Source of the DNA: Sphingomonas sp. BK580
GTDB taxonomy: Bacteria > Pseudomonadota > Alphaproteobacteria > Sphingomonadales > Sphingomonadaceae
Length of the DNA: 38,099 nt
Reading direction: 5' to 3'
Assembly (NCBI RefSeq): GCF_014194975.1
Contig: NZ_JACIAY010000020.1
Span: 1-38,099 of the forward strand
In this document: piece after piece, positions 23,594 through 31,949 of the stretch
How the letters are laid out: each line of letters opens with the position of its first letter
How positions within the stretch are numbered: position 1 is the first letter of the stretch
Notes under the pieces: generated by a model
What the model was told of the DNA's origin: nothing
Seen by the model: the letters and a program-made list of their open reading frames with translations, nothing else
Database searches by the model: none
Program-made: the position numbers and the translations under genes

Positions 23594-24382
23594 ATGCGAC
23601 TGATCGCGATGCTCGGGGCGCTGGCACTGGCGCAGGCCGCCCCCGACCCGCACCTGCCGACGCCGACGCTCGACACCAACCCCCCGACGCTGCCCGCCGG
23701 GATCGAGCGCGGCGTGCTGATCGTCAGCAAGACCAACGGCTGGCGCCACTTCGAGCATATCCCGCACTCGAACGAGGTGCTCGCGGACATCGCGCGCGGG
23801 CTCGGTCGCAAGAGCTTCCAGACCGAGAATGGCGCGGTCTTCAACGACGAGGCGCTCAAGCATTTCTCGGTGGTGGTGCTCAACAGCGCCTCGGGCGAGT
23901 TCCTGACCCCCGAGCAGCAGGCGGCGTTCCAGCGCTTCGTCGCGCGCGGCGGCGGTGTGGTCGCGCTCCACGCCGCTGGCGACAACAGCCACAAGTCGCC
24001 CTGGTACGTCGACACGATCATCGGCACCGAGTTCATCGGCCACCCCAACGGCGCCGACCATATCCAGCGCGCGACGATCCTGGTCGACCAGCCGCGCCAT
24101 CCGGTGATGGCCGGGGTGAAGCTGCCCTGGACCTCGAGCGACGAATGGTATTCGTTCAGCGGCGATCCCAGCCAGCACGGCATGACCGTGCTCGCCCGTG
24201 TCGACGAGGCGAGCTATCGCACCGGCGACAAGCTGAGCATGGGCAAGCACCCGATCATGTGGGTGAATCCGCGCGCAAAGGGGCATGTCTTCTACTCGGC
24301 GCTCGGGCATGACGCGGCCAATTACGACGACCCCAATTATCGCCGCGTGCTGACCAACGCGATCCGCTGGGCGGCGAAGTAG
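23594..24382 (+). CDS. Exported ThuA-domain protein
   Basis: A 262-residue protein of the ThuA (class I glutamine amidotransferase-like) family, often linked to carbohydrate or glycoside use. It has a short hydrophobic start, then the ThuA core RGVLIVSKTNGWRHFEHIPH, near residue 38, GEFLTPEQQAAFQRFVARGG, near 114, HAAGDN and EWYSF segments, and the C-terminal GHVFYSALGHDAANY. It starts 22 bases after the carboxylesterase with ACAGGAGAG as ribosome-binding site, so the pair is probably an operon. Confidence 0.9.
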   Translation: MRLIAMLGALALAQAAPDPHLPTPTLDTNPPTLPAGIERGVLIVSKTNGWRHFEHIPHSNEVLADIARGLGRKSFQTENGAVFNDEALKHFSVVVLNSASGEFLTPEQQAAFQRFVARGGGVVALHAAGDNSHKSPWYVDTIIGTEFIGHPNGADHIQRATILVDQPRHPVMAGVKLPWTSSDEWYSFSGDPSQHGMTVLARVDEASYRTGDKLSMGKHPIMWVNPRAKGHVFYSALGHDAANYDDPNYRRVLTNAIRWAAK

Positions 24383-24486
24383 CGGGCCGACAGAGCGCCG
24401 CAGGCGACGCGGCGCTCTGCCGAGGCTCGGCGGTGCGGGTGTCGCGCTCTGTTTCATCGAGATGACGGGAACGCCCATCGTCTTCC

Positions 24487-24580
24487 GTCATCCCGGCCTT
24501 GAGCCGGGATCCATCCAGCCGCGAGAGCAACGTCTTCGGCTCTCGCGACACCATGGATCCCGGAACAAGTCCGGCATGAC
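24487..24580. repeat. REPIN-like inverted-repeat element, about 94 bp
   Basis: The left arm GTCATCCCGGCCTTGAGCCG (from 24487) and the right arm CCATGGATCCCGG followed by AACAAGTCCGGCATGAC (24551-24580) mirror each other, with an inner hairpin GGCTGGATCC-like region. Ends GTCATCC/GCATGAC and length match the elements at 164-262 and 10257-10350. Confidence 0.72.
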
Positions 24581-24602
24581 GAAGGGGGCGAACGCGTCCC
24601 TT

Positions 24603-24722
24603 GTGCTCCCGCGCACGCGGGAGCCCAGAGCAGCGGACAGTAACGAGCTCCCGCGCACGCGGGAGCCCAAGGGGCAGGCGGCGCCGTCGGGGCCCTGGGC
24701 TCCGGCGTTCGCCGGAGCACGG
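24603..24722. repeat. Three palindromic repeats in a row
   Basis: GTGCTCCCGCGCACGCGGGAG then CCCA (24603-24627), GAGCTCCCGCGCACGCGGGAG then CCCA (24645-24669), and CCCTGGGCTCCGGCG then TTCGCCGGAGCACGG (24693-24722, inverted). They are the same word family as at 4516, 10114 and 18309, with copies 1 and 2 nearly identical. Confidence 0.75.
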
Positions 24723-24750
24723 TGACGGCTCAGCTGCGGCGGATACGACG

Positions 24751-25614
24751 CTAGCCGATTCGCTCACGCGACCAGGCGACGAACTCCTGGCGCTGCTCGC
24801 CCACCTTCTCGATGCCGAGCTCGACCACGTCGCCGGCCTTGAGATACCAGGGCTCGGGCTTCTGGCCGAGGCCGACGCCCGGCGGCGTGCCGGTCGTGAT
24901 GATGTCACCCGGCTCCAGCGTCATGAACTGCGAGCAGTAAGCGACGATCTGCGCGACGGTGAAGATCATCGTCGACGTCGACCCGTCCTGCACGCGCTTG
25001 CCGTTGACCGACAGCCACAGGCCGAGCTGCTGCGGGTCGCCCACCTCGTCGGCGGTGACGAGCCACGGCCCGACGGGGCCGAAGGTGGGGAAGCCCTTGC
25101 CCTTGTCCCAGGTCGGCCCGCGCTCCTGCTGCCAATGGCGCTCGGACACGTCGTTGACGACGAGATAGCCGGCGACATGGTCGAGCGCGTCGGCCTCCTC
25201 GACGTAGCTGGCGCGCGTGCCGATCACGACGCCGAGCTCGACCTCCCAGTCGGTCTTCCTGCTGTCGCGCGGGATCACCACCGGGTCGTTGGCGCCCTGA
25301 AGGCAGTTGACCCATTTGTTGAAGACGACGGGCTCGGCCGGGATCGGCAGGTTCGACTCGGCCGCGTGGTCGGCATAGTTGAGCCCGATCGCGACGAACT
25401 TCTGCGAGCCCGCGACGGGCACGCCGTAGCGCGGCGTGCCCTCCACCAGCGGCAGCGTCGCGGGATCGAGCGCGGCGAGGCGCGCGAGCGCGGCGGGGGC
25501 GAGCTCGGCGCCGGTCAGGTCGGTGACCACGCCCGACAAATCGCGCAGCGCGCCGTCGGCGTCGACCAGCGCGGGCTTCTCGGCGCCCTTCGCACCGTAG
25601 CGGCAGAGTTTCAT
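24751..25614 (-). CDS. Fumarylacetoacetate hydrolase family protein
   Basis: A 287-residue FAH-superfamily enzyme. The start at 25614 (MKLCRYGAKG) is chosen because GAGGTGATCACG precedes it; an upstream in-frame start lies in the intergenic region. The family core is FVAIGLNYADHAAESNLP near residue 74, and the metal ligands are Glu124, Glu126 (DWEVELGVVIG) and Asp155 (VNDVSERHWQ), with the signature ITTGTPPGVGLG near residue 235. Related enzymes cleave or hydrate acylpyruvates or sugar-acid diketones. It is divergent from lldD, which suggests a shared carbon-source pathway, but the substrate is unknown. Confidence 0.9.
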   Translation of the reverse strand: MKLCRYGAKGAEKPALVDADGALRDLSGVVTDLTGAELAPAALARLAALDPATLPLVEGTPRYGVPVAGSQKFVAIGLNYADHAAESNLPIPAEPVVFNKWVNCLQGANDPVVIPRDSRKTDWEVELGVVIGTRASYVEEADALDHVAGYLVVNDVSERHWQQERGPTWDKGKGFPTFGPVGPWLVTADEVGDPQQLGLWLSVNGKRVQDGSTSTMIFTVAQIVAYCSQFMTLEPGDIITTGTPPGVGLGQKPEPWYLKAGDVVELGIEKVGEQRQEFVAWSRERIG

Positions 25615-25735
25615 CGTGATCACCTCAGGGCTGGAGGAAGCGGGTCGGGCACGCGGACGTTGCCATCCGCCGCCAGTGGATGCAGGTTGCACCTATGCGC
25701 TACAGCGCGCCACCGCCTTCGTGAACCCAAACCCC

Positions 25736-26884
25736 ATGACAATCGTCGCGTCCACCCTCGATTTTCGCGCGCTCGCGCGGCGCCGCCTGCCGCCCTTCCT
25801 GTTCGAATATATCGACGGCGGATCGTACAGCGAGACGACGCTGCGGCGGAACGTCGCCGATCTCGAGACGATCGCGCTGCGCCAGCGCGTGCTGCGCGAC
25901 ATCGGCACGCTCGATCCTTCCACCGAGCTGTTCGGCCGGCGAATGGCGCTGCCCGTGGCGCTCGCGCCGATCGGGCTGGCGGGGATGAACGCGCGCCGCG
26001 GCGAGGTGCAGGCGGCGCGCGCGGCGGAGAAAGCGGGGGTGCCCTTCTGCCTCTCCACCGTCTCGGCCTGCCCGATCGACGAGGTGGCGCGCGGCACGAC
26101 GCGGCCCTTCTGGTTCCAGCTCTACATGATCCGCGACCGCGGCTTCATGCGCGACCTGCTCGCTCAGGCCCGTGCGGCCGAGTGCAGCGCCTTAGTGTTC
26201 ACGGTGGACATGCCGGTGCCGGGGTCGCGCTACCGCGACTATCGCTCCGGGCTGGCGGGGGCGAGCGGCTGGCGCGGCGCGGCGCGGCGGTTCGGGCAGG
26301 CGCTGCGTCACCCGCGCTGGGCGTGGGACGTCGGCGTCCACGGCCGCCCGCACCATCTCGGCAACGTCGCGCCGGTGCTCGGCAATTCCAGCGGGCTGGA
26401 GGATTTCCTCGGCTGGATGCGCGAGAATTTCGATCCGACGGTGACGTGGCGCGACCTCGACTGGGTCCGCCGGGAGTGGGACGGGCCGCTGATCCTCAAG
26501 GGCGTGCTCGACGCCGAGGACGCGCGCGAGGCGGCGGCGCTCGGCGCGGACGGGCTGGTGGTGTCCAATCACGGCGGTCGCCAGCTCGACGGCACGCCCT
26601 CGACCGCGCGCGCGCTGCCGGCGATCGCGGCGGCGGTGGGAGACCGGCTCACCGTGCTCGCCGACGGTGGGGTGCGCACCGGGCTCGACGTGGTGCGGAT
26701 GCTCGCGCTCGGTGCGAAGGGCGTGCTGCTCGGCCGCGCCTGGGCCTATGCGCTCGCCGCCGGTGGCGAGGCGGGGGTGGCGCGGATGCTCGCGCTGATC
26801 GAGGCCGAGATGCGCGTCGCGATGGCGCTCACCGGCTGCACGAACGTCGCGGCGATCGGCCCGGACGTGCTCGTGCGCGACTGA
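25736..26884 (+). CDS. lldD: FMN-dependent L-lactate dehydrogenase (alpha-hydroxy-acid dehydrogenase family)
   Basis: A 382-residue FMN enzyme that oxidises L-lactate (or a close alpha-hydroxy acid) to pyruvate, passing electrons to the membrane quinone pool. Tyr25 (FLFEYIDGGSY) is in the family N-terminus; the FMN/substrate region is FWFQLYMIRDR, and the active-site motif SNHGGRQLDGTPS carries His279 and Arg282. The C-terminal DGGVRTGLDVVRMLALGAKG is the phosphate-binding stretch. ATG at 25736 is chosen because the conserved sequence begins there; no ribosome-binding site is clear. A 6-base gap separates its stop from the convergent membrane-protein gene. Lactate specificity is not proved. 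Confidence 0.86.
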   Translation: MTIVASTLDFRALARRRLPPFLFEYIDGGSYSETTLRRNVADLETIALRQRVLRDIGTLDPSTELFGRRMALPVALAPIGLAGMNARRGEVQAARAAEKAGVPFCLSTVSACPIDEVARGTTRPFWFQLYMIRDRGFMRDLLAQARAAECSALVFTVDMPVPGSRYRDYRSGLAGASGWRGAARRFGQALRHPRWAWDVGVHGRPHHLGNVAPVLGNSSGLEDFLGWMRENFDPTVTWRDLDWVRREWDGPLILKGVLDAEDAREAAALGADGLVVSNHGGRQLDGTPSTARALPAIAAAVGDRLTVLADGGVRTGLDVVRMLALGAKGVLLGRAWAYALAAGGEAGVARMLALIEAEMRVAMALTGCTNVAAIGPDVLVRD

Positions 26885-26890
26885 CCTGAC

Positions 26891-27664
26891 TCATCGCGCC
26901 GGCGCGGCGGGGGCGAGGCGCGCGCAGACGGGCGCGCGGCGGCGAAGCGCGGCGCCGGTGGGCACCCGTCCGACCTGGATCACGCTCCGGCTCTCGTCGT
27001 CCGAGAGGAACAGGCCGTCACCATCGGCATAGAGCAGCCGGGCGTGGCCGATCAGCACCGGGTAGACGCAACGCTGGCCGAACGGCGTGGCGAACAGGCT
27101 CGCCGCGCGCGCTGGCGCGCTGGCACCGAAGGGTGACGCCGCCGCGCCGAGCGCGACCAGCGCGATCGTCGCGCTGAGGCATAGGAGAAACCAGCCCAGC
27201 GGACGGACGTGCGTCTCGATGACGGTATGATCGCGGGTGAGCTGCGCGGCGGCCAGCGCGATGACGATCAGCGTGGCGAACACCGCGATGAGCAGCTGGA
27301 ACACGCCGTCGACGGTGACGATGGCGTAAGCGCAGAGCGCGATGCCGAGTATCTCGGCTGCGAGCTTCCGCGAGCGCGGGGCGCGCTGGATCTGGCCCCG
27401 CACGAGCAGTTCGGAGACCGGCCAGACCAGCGTCGCCGCGATCACCACCACCGCGGCGAGGACGAGCAGCGAGGGGCCGAGACCCAGCCAGCCCGCGGTC
27501 GCCACCTCGGAGACGTCGAAGGCGCCGAGTCCCTCTACCCCGGCGGGCGCGAAGGCCCCCAGGCTGAGCAGGACGCCGCCGACGTAGAAGAGGATCGGCA
27601 GTACCACCACGATCGGCGCGATCCAGTGGAGCAGCCGGCGCGACTTGCGTGCGACACCCTTCAC
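26891..27664 (-). CDS. Predicted membrane protein of unknown function
   Basis: A 257-residue integral membrane protein. Hydrophobic segments lie at about residues 14-38, 56-80, 106-135 and 157-177, suggesting four membrane helices. A C-terminal soluble part of about 75 residues follows, with CVYPVLIGHARLLYADGDGLF and a basic/Ala-rich end. No family is recognised. It ends convergently with lldD, 6 bases apart, and its start is not near another gene on the same strand. Confidence 0.72.
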   Translation of the reverse strand: MKGVARKSRRLLHWIAPIVVVLPILFYVGGVLLSLGAFAPAGVEGLGAFDVSEVATAGWLGLGPSLLVLAAVVVIAATLVWPVSELLVRGQIQRAPRSRKLAAEILGIALCAYAIVTVDGVFQLLIAVFATLIVIALAAAQLTRDHTVIETHVRPLGWFLLCLSATIALVALGAAASPFGASAPARAASLFATPFGQRCVYPVLIGHARLLYADGDGLFLSDDESRSVIQVGRVPTGAALRRRAPVCARLAPAAPAR

Positions 27665-27814
27665 CGCGGGCGCACCGCGGTGAGCAGGGGGCAGTTGGGC
27701 GAGGGGCGAGGGCGAAGCATGGCGACCGTGTCGCCGCGCGGTCCTCCCGCTTCAAGATTAAGCCTGCGCTAGGCATCCGCCAGGTCGCACCGCTCACGCT
27801 TAGTCCGTTGCACT

Positions 27815-27854
27815 ACCGCGTCCTAGCGGTCGTCACCGCGTCCTAGCGGTCGTC
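27815..27854. repeat. Two-copy 20-bp tandem repeat
   Basis: ACCGCGTCCTAGCGGTCGTC occurs at 27815-27834 and again at 27835-27854 without a break. Each unit contains the small palindrome ACCGC...GCGGT. It lies between the start of the membrane-protein gene (minus) and the end of the antiporter gene (minus). A role as regulator site or a slippage product is not determined. Confidence 0.8.
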
Positions 27855-27903
27855 ACCCCCTGACCCGGCGTGGCGACCCTCGCCTGCCCAGGTCGATCCG
27901 CCG

Positions 27904-29274
27904 TCAGCTCGCTTCGGCGTAGCTCCGGTCGAGTCGCGCCAGTTCGCCGTTCTCGCGCCCGCGGCGGCCGTAGAAGAGCTCGAACAGCGGGCTCGCCATC
28001 ATCGTCGTCACGATCGCCATCAGCACCAGCATCGAGAACAGCGTCGGGCCGATGATCCCCTTCTGCAGCCCGATGTTGATGATGATCAGCTCCATCAGCC
28101 CGCGCGAGTTCATCAGCGCGCCGATCCCCAGCGCGGTGCGGTTGTCCTCGCCGGAGAGCCGCGCGGCGAGATAGCAGGCGCCGCCCTTGGCGATCACCGA
28201 GGCGGCGAGCACGCCGAGCGCGATCAGCAGCAGCTCGGACGAGTTCACCATGTCCATCCGCGTGTTCAGCCCCGAATAGGTGAAGAACATCGGCAGCAGC
28301 AGCACCACCGTGAGCGGCTCGAGCTTGCGCTTGATCTCGGCGGTGAGCAGCCCGCGCGGCATCACCGCGCCGAGGATGAAGCCGCCGAAGATCGCGTGGA
28401 TGCCCACCACGTCCATCAGGAAGGCGGAGAAGCAGAAGGCGATCATCACGACCGCGAAGCTGGTGAGGCTCAGCTCGCCCTCGCGCTCGACCTTGCGCGC
28501 CAGCGGAGCGAGCAGCCGCGGCCCGGCGAGCACCACGAACAGCGCCCAGAGCAGCCCGCCGCCGATCGCCAGGATGGCGACACCCGCGCCACCGCCGAAG
28601 GTGGCGAGCACCACCGCCAGCACGCACCAGGAGCAGGCGTCGTCGAACGCGCCCGCGGTGAGCGACAGCGTGCCGAGCGAGCTGTCCGCCAGCCCGCGCT
28701 CGTTGATGATCCGCGCCAGCATCGGGAAGGCGGTGAGCGCGATGCACGCGCCCAGGAACAAGGTGGCGTTCGCCTGGCTGATCCCGCTCGCGAACAGCCC
28801 GGGCACGCCGAGCAGCAGGGGGGTGATCAGCACCGCGATCAGGAACGGCGCCGCGATCCCGGCCATCGACACGAACGAGGCGCTGCGCGCCTTGGTGCGG
28901 AAATGGTCGAGCCGCAGCGTGGTGCCGACCAGGAACATGTAGAGCCCGACGCCCAGCTGCGCGCCGGCGTAGAGCACGTTCTTGGTCTCCTTCGGGAAGA
29001 TGGCCCCCTGTAGCCCGGGGAAGAGCAGCCCGAGCAGCGAGGGCCCGAGCACCACGCCCGCGATCATCTCGCCCACCACCTGCGGTTGCCCGAGCAGCTT
29101 CTGGCCGAGCCAGCCCACCACCCGACACGCCACCAGGATCACCGCGAGCTGGAGGAAGAAGTGGATCGAGAAGTCACCCGGCGCGTAGCTGTGCGCCGCC
29201 GCCACGGTGGCGGGCCCATGCGGTTCGAGCACGTTCGCCACGGTGTTCCCCAGGCTTCCCAGCCAGTCGCTCAT
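27904..29274 (-). CDS. CPA2-family cation/proton antiporter (Kef/NapA-like)
   Basis: A 456-residue integral membrane antiporter. The start at 29274 (MSDWLGSLGNTVANVLEPHG) is preceded by GGGGGAGGATCGA; an upstream in-frame start reaches 29346. About 12 membrane helices run from FLQLAVILVACRVVGWLG onward. The family cores GQPQVVGEMIAGVVLGPSLL, ALTAFPMLARIINERGLADS and TAGAFDDACSWCVLAVVLA, with the functional acidic pair Asp-Asp, are present, as is IFGGFILGAVMPR. There is no soluble NAD-binding RCK domain. Ion specificity (K+ or Na+) is not decided by the sequence. Confidence 0.9.
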   Translation of the reverse strand: MSDWLGSLGNTVANVLEPHGPATVAAAHSYAPGDFSIHFFLQLAVILVACRVVGWLGQKLLGQPQVVGEMIAGVVLGPSLLGLLFPGLQGAIFPKETKNVLYAGAQLGVGLYMFLVGTTLRLDHFRTKARSASFVSMAGIAAPFLIAVLITPLLLGVPGLFASGISQANATLFLGACIALTAFPMLARIINERGLADSSLGTLSLTAGAFDDACSWCVLAVVLATFGGGAGVAILAIGGGLLWALFVVLAGPRLLAPLARKVEREGELSLTSFAVVMIAFCFSAFLMDVVGIHAIFGGFILGAVMPRGLLTAEIKRKLEPLTVVLLLPMFFTYSGLNTRMDMVNSSELLLIALGVLAASVIAKGGACYLAARLSGEDNRTALGIGALMNSRGLMELIIINIGLQKGIIGPTLFSMLVLMAIVTTMMASPLFELFYGRRGRENGELARLDRSYAEAS

Positions 29275-29412
29275 TCGATCCTCCCCCGGCGGGCACGCGC
29301 CCGCTCTCGCGGTGCGGAGAAGAGGCCGGCGCCGCCGCACGCGCAAGGTGCAGCGCGCGGCCGTCGCGCGATTTCTCGGCGACCGGCCAGAAGCGTTGCG
29401 GCGTGGCCACGA

Positions 29413-29430
29413 TGTAGTAACGTACCTACA
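29413..29430. promoter_or_regulatory. Candidate operator of the toxin-antitoxin operon
   Basis: TGTAGTAACGTACCTACA is an 18-bp imperfect palindrome with matching TGTAG/CTACA arms, 48 bases upstream of the antitoxin start. Autorepression at such a site is usual for Phd/YefM-type antitoxins. No binding evidence here beyond symmetry and position. Confidence 0.45.
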
Positions 29431-29477
29431 CTGAGAGGCGGCATCGGACCGCCCTTCGAGGTGGAGACGACAGGCCC

Positions 29478-29711
29478 ATGCGCACGCTTTCCAGCCGCGC
29501 GTTCAACCAGGACGTCAGCCAGGCCAAGCGACTCGCCGCGCAGGAGCCGGTGCTCATCACCGACCGCGGGCGGCCGACGCACGTGCTGCTCAGCTTCGAG
29601 TCGTTTCGCCAGCTCGCCGGGCAGGGTGACTCGCTCGCCGACCAGCTCGCCGCGCCCGAGCCGATGACGGTCGAGCCTGACTGGCGCGCGATCACGCGCT
29701 GGGCGCGCTGA
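29478..29711 (+). CDS. Phd/YefM-family antitoxin
   Basis: A 77-residue antitoxin. MRTLSSRAFNQDVSQAKRLA, then QEPVLITDRGRPTHVLLSFE and SFRQL, is the standard Phd/YefM DNA-binding fold (residues 1-50), and the C-terminal 25 residues should wrap around the toxin. Its stop shares bases with the toxin start (TGATG), which ties the two. A palindrome lies upstream, fitting autoregulation. Confidence 0.9.
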   Translation: MRTLSSRAFNQDVSQAKRLAAQEPVLITDRGRPTHVLLSFESFRQLAGQGDSLADQLAAPEPMTVEPDWRAITRWAR

Positions 29712-30208
29712 TGCACCTGCTGGACACCGAGCTGGTCTGGGCCTTGCGCGGTGCGAAGGCCGGAACGTGCGACCCGGCGGTGGCGGAGTGGGCGGCGGGG
29801 CAGGCGCGCACCGCTGTGTTCGTCTCGGCGCTGACGCTCGGTGAGCTGGTCGCCGCGGCGGTGCAGATCGAGCGAGTCGACGAGGCCGCCGCGGCCTCGG
29901 CGCGCGGCTGGGCCGAGGAGATCGTGCCGCGTGCCTTCGACGGGCGCGTGCTCGCGGTCGACGCGGCGGTGGCGCGCCGCGCCGCGACGCTGGGCTACGC
30001 CGAGCCGCGCGACGCGCTGCTCGCCGCGACCGCGCTGGAGCACCGGCTCGCGATCGCGACGCCGCATCCGGCGCGCTACCGGGCAGGGAAGGTGCGCACC
30101 GTCGATCCCTGGCGCTACGTGCCGGGCACGAGCGAGGAGGCGCTCGACTGGCGCGAGGCCGCGCGGGGCGGCCCGCTGTGGCTCAGGAGCCTGTTCGCGC
30201 GGGGCTGA
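29711..30208 (+). CDS. PIN-domain toxin (VapC/FitB-like)
   Basis: A 165-residue PIN-domain protein, the likely ribonuclease toxin of the pair. Asp5 (MHLLDTELVW), Glu45 (LTLGELVAA) and Asp101 (PRDALLAATALEHRL) fit the first three acidic positions of the VapC site. The fourth region, normally TRN..DF, reads ATPHPARY, so the last acid is Arg122. There are about 40 extra residues at the C-terminus compared with short VapC proteins. The stop overlaps the convergent halogenase gene by 26 bases. Confidence 0.85.
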   Translation: MHLLDTELVWALRGAKAGTCDPAVAEWAAGQARTAVFVSALTLGELVAAAVQIERVDEAAAASARGWAEEIVPRAFDGRVLAVDAAVARRAATLGYAEPRDALLAATALEHRLAIATPHPARYRAGKVRTVDPWRYVPGTSEEALDWREAARGGPLWLRSLFARG

Positions 30209-31712
30209 GCGTGCCGGCGAGTTGCTCGACCAAGGCGCGGTGCGACGGCAGCTCGCGCGCGGCGCGCTCGCCATAGGCGCGAACCCGCGCGAAGAGCCGT
30301 CCGGCGCGCGCGGTCGCGGCGGCGTCCGCCGCGCCCGCGTCGGTGGCGAAGCCCATGCCGTAGAGGATGTACTGATAGTTGAAGTGGGCGAAGGTCTCGC
30401 TCTCGAGCTGGAGGTCGAAGCGACTGGGCGGGCGGTGCCGCCACTGCTCGAGCCAGGCGGCGAGCCGGGGCGGCAGCGTCGCGGGGTCGGCGTTGTCGCG
30501 CCAGAACGGCTCGGTGCGTCGGCTGAGGCAGTAGTGCAGCTTCAGGAAAGCGGCGATATTCTCGTAGCGCTCGGCCATCAGCGCGTTGAACCGCGCCGCG
30601 CTGCGATCGACCGGGCCGCGCGGCGGCAGCAGCTCGGCGATCATCGCCGCGGCGGCCTCGATCAGCACCACGCCGGTCGACTCGAGCGGCTCGAGGAAGC
30701 CACCCGCCAACCCGACCGCGACGCAATTGCCGATCCAGGCGCGCTCCTGCCAGCCGGGGACGAAGGTGATGCGGCGCGGGGCGAGTTCGGCGGGGTCGCG
30801 CCGCAGATAACGCGCGAGGATCGCCTCCGCGCCCGCGTCGTCGAGGTAGCGGCTGGCATAGACGCAGCCGATCCCGCGCGCGCCGGCGAGCCCGATGTCC
30901 CACAGCCAGCCGGCGCCGTGCGCGGTGGCGAGCGTGGCGCTCTCGATCGGCACGTCGGGTGCGGCATAGGGGAGCTTGCACGTCAGCGCGCGGTCGGTGA
31001 ACAGCTGGTCGGCCACCGAGTGGAAGCGCGCGTCGGGCAGGCGCCCGATCAGCTCGGCGCGGAACCCGGTACAGTCGACGTAGAGGTCGGCCGTCAGCGT
31101 GCCGGCGTCGCTCTCGACCCGCGCGATCGTGCCATCCTCGGCGAGCACCAGGTCGCGCAGACGGCCGCTCAGGTGCCGCACGCCGAGCGTGCGCGCCCGC
31201 TCTGCCAGCAGCGCGGCCAGGCGCACCGCGTCAAAGTGGAAGGCGTAGGTGAGCGGTCCGGCGAAGTCGCCCTCGCCGGGCTGTTTGGGCGCGCGGCGCG
31301 CGGCGGCGACCCGGTGCTGGATCGTCACCGCCTCGGCGAACGGCGCGCGTACCGTCTCGTCCTGCCGCAGCCAGTCGGTGACGAGGCCGGGTTCGGGCTG
31401 GAACGGCGCGTCGAAGGGGTGGAAGTAGCTGTGCGGGGCGCCGTCCGCGTCGGGTTGCCAACCCGTGAAGCGGACGCCTTGCTTGAAGGTGGCGCCCGCT
31501 TCACGGACGAACGCGACCTCGTCGATGCCGAGGAAACGCAACGTCTCGCGGATCGTCGGGAAGGTGCCCTCACCGACGCCGATCGTGCCGATCTCGGGCG
31601 ACTCGAGCAGCGTCACCGCCACGGCGGTGCCGAGCGCGCGCGCCAGATAGGCGGCGGTGAGCCAGCCGGCGGTCCCGCCGCCGACGATCAGCACGTGGCG
31701 CTGGTGCGACAT
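30183..31712 (-). CDS. Flavin-dependent tryptophan halogenase-family protein
   Basis: A 509-residue FADH2-dependent halogenase-like protein. The FAD motif GGGTAGW is at 11-17, GVGEGTFPTIRETL at about 45-58, the catalytic-type Lys77 in ATFKQGVRF, and Glu344 in LEPLESTGV, equal to the Glu that works with Lys. The WxWxIP motif reads WLWDIG (269-274). The pattern fits regioselective halogenases of tryptophan or other aromatic substrates, but no partner flavin reductase or biosynthetic cluster is next to it. Sphingomonads carry many such genes next to TonB receptors; this one overlaps the toxin gene tail-to-tail. Substrate is unknown. Confidence 0.88.
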   Translation of the reverse strand: MSHQRHVLIVGGGTAGWLTAAYLARALGTAVAVTLLESPEIGTIGVGEGTFPTIRETLRFLGIDEVAFVREAGATFKQGVRFTGWQPDADGAPHSYFHPFDAPFQPEPGLVTDWLRQDETVRAPFAEAVTIQHRVAAARRAPKQPGEGDFAGPLTYAFHFDAVRLAALLAERARTLGVRHLSGRLRDLVLAEDGTIARVESDAGTLTADLYVDCTGFRAELIGRLPDARFHSVADQLFTDRALTCKLPYAAPDVPIESATLATAHGAGWLWDIGLAGARGIGCVYASRYLDDAGAEAILARYLRRDPAELAPRRITFVPGWQERAWIGNCVAVGLAGGFLEPLESTGVVLIEAAAAMIAELLPPRGPVDRSAARFNALMAERYENIAAFLKLHYCLSRRTEPFWRDNADPATLPPRLAAWLEQWRHRPPSRFDLQLESETFAHFNYQYILYGMGFATDAGAADAAATARAGRLFARVRAYGERAARELPSHRALVEQLAGTLSPARTGS

Positions 31713-31806
31713 CGCACGGGCTTAGCGCAGCGTGGGGGCGAATGTCAGCCGCGCTGATGCGGCGGCGGTGCGGGTCTCAGGGGGCATGAGTCCGCGTCCT
31801 CTCTCA

Positions 31807-31850
31807 CCCTCATCCCGGCGCAGGACGCGATGCCTGCGCCGGGACGAGGG
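31807..31850. repeat. Short inverted repeat
   Basis: CCCTCATCCCGGCGCAGG (31807-31824) is mirrored by CCTGCGCCGGGACGAGGG (31833-31850) with one mismatch and an 8-base loop. The word resembles the REPIN-like arms (CTCATCCCGG...). It sits between the divergent halogenase and hydrolase genes, where it could also act as an operator. Confidence 0.6.
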
Positions 31851-31949
31851 ATGTCGAAGTGGACGCACAAGCAGGAAGTCGGCTCGCCACTGGACTCCGG
31901 CAAAATCTCGCAATAGCGTTCGGTGTTAACGATAACATCGGAGAGAGAC

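Larger units (their letters stand above)
24383..24750. other. Gene-free region filled with dispersed repeats
   Basis: These 368 bases between the ThuA-domain gene and the convergent FAH-family gene hold a REPIN-like element (24487-24580) and three palindromic copies (24603-24722). I see no gene in it. The repeats may act as terminators for both genes. Confidence 0.6.

Noticed and set aside
24603..24722. CRISPR array
   Set aside because: The three repeats are internal palindromes with short uneven spacing and occur as scattered pairs elsewhere; no cas genes are present.
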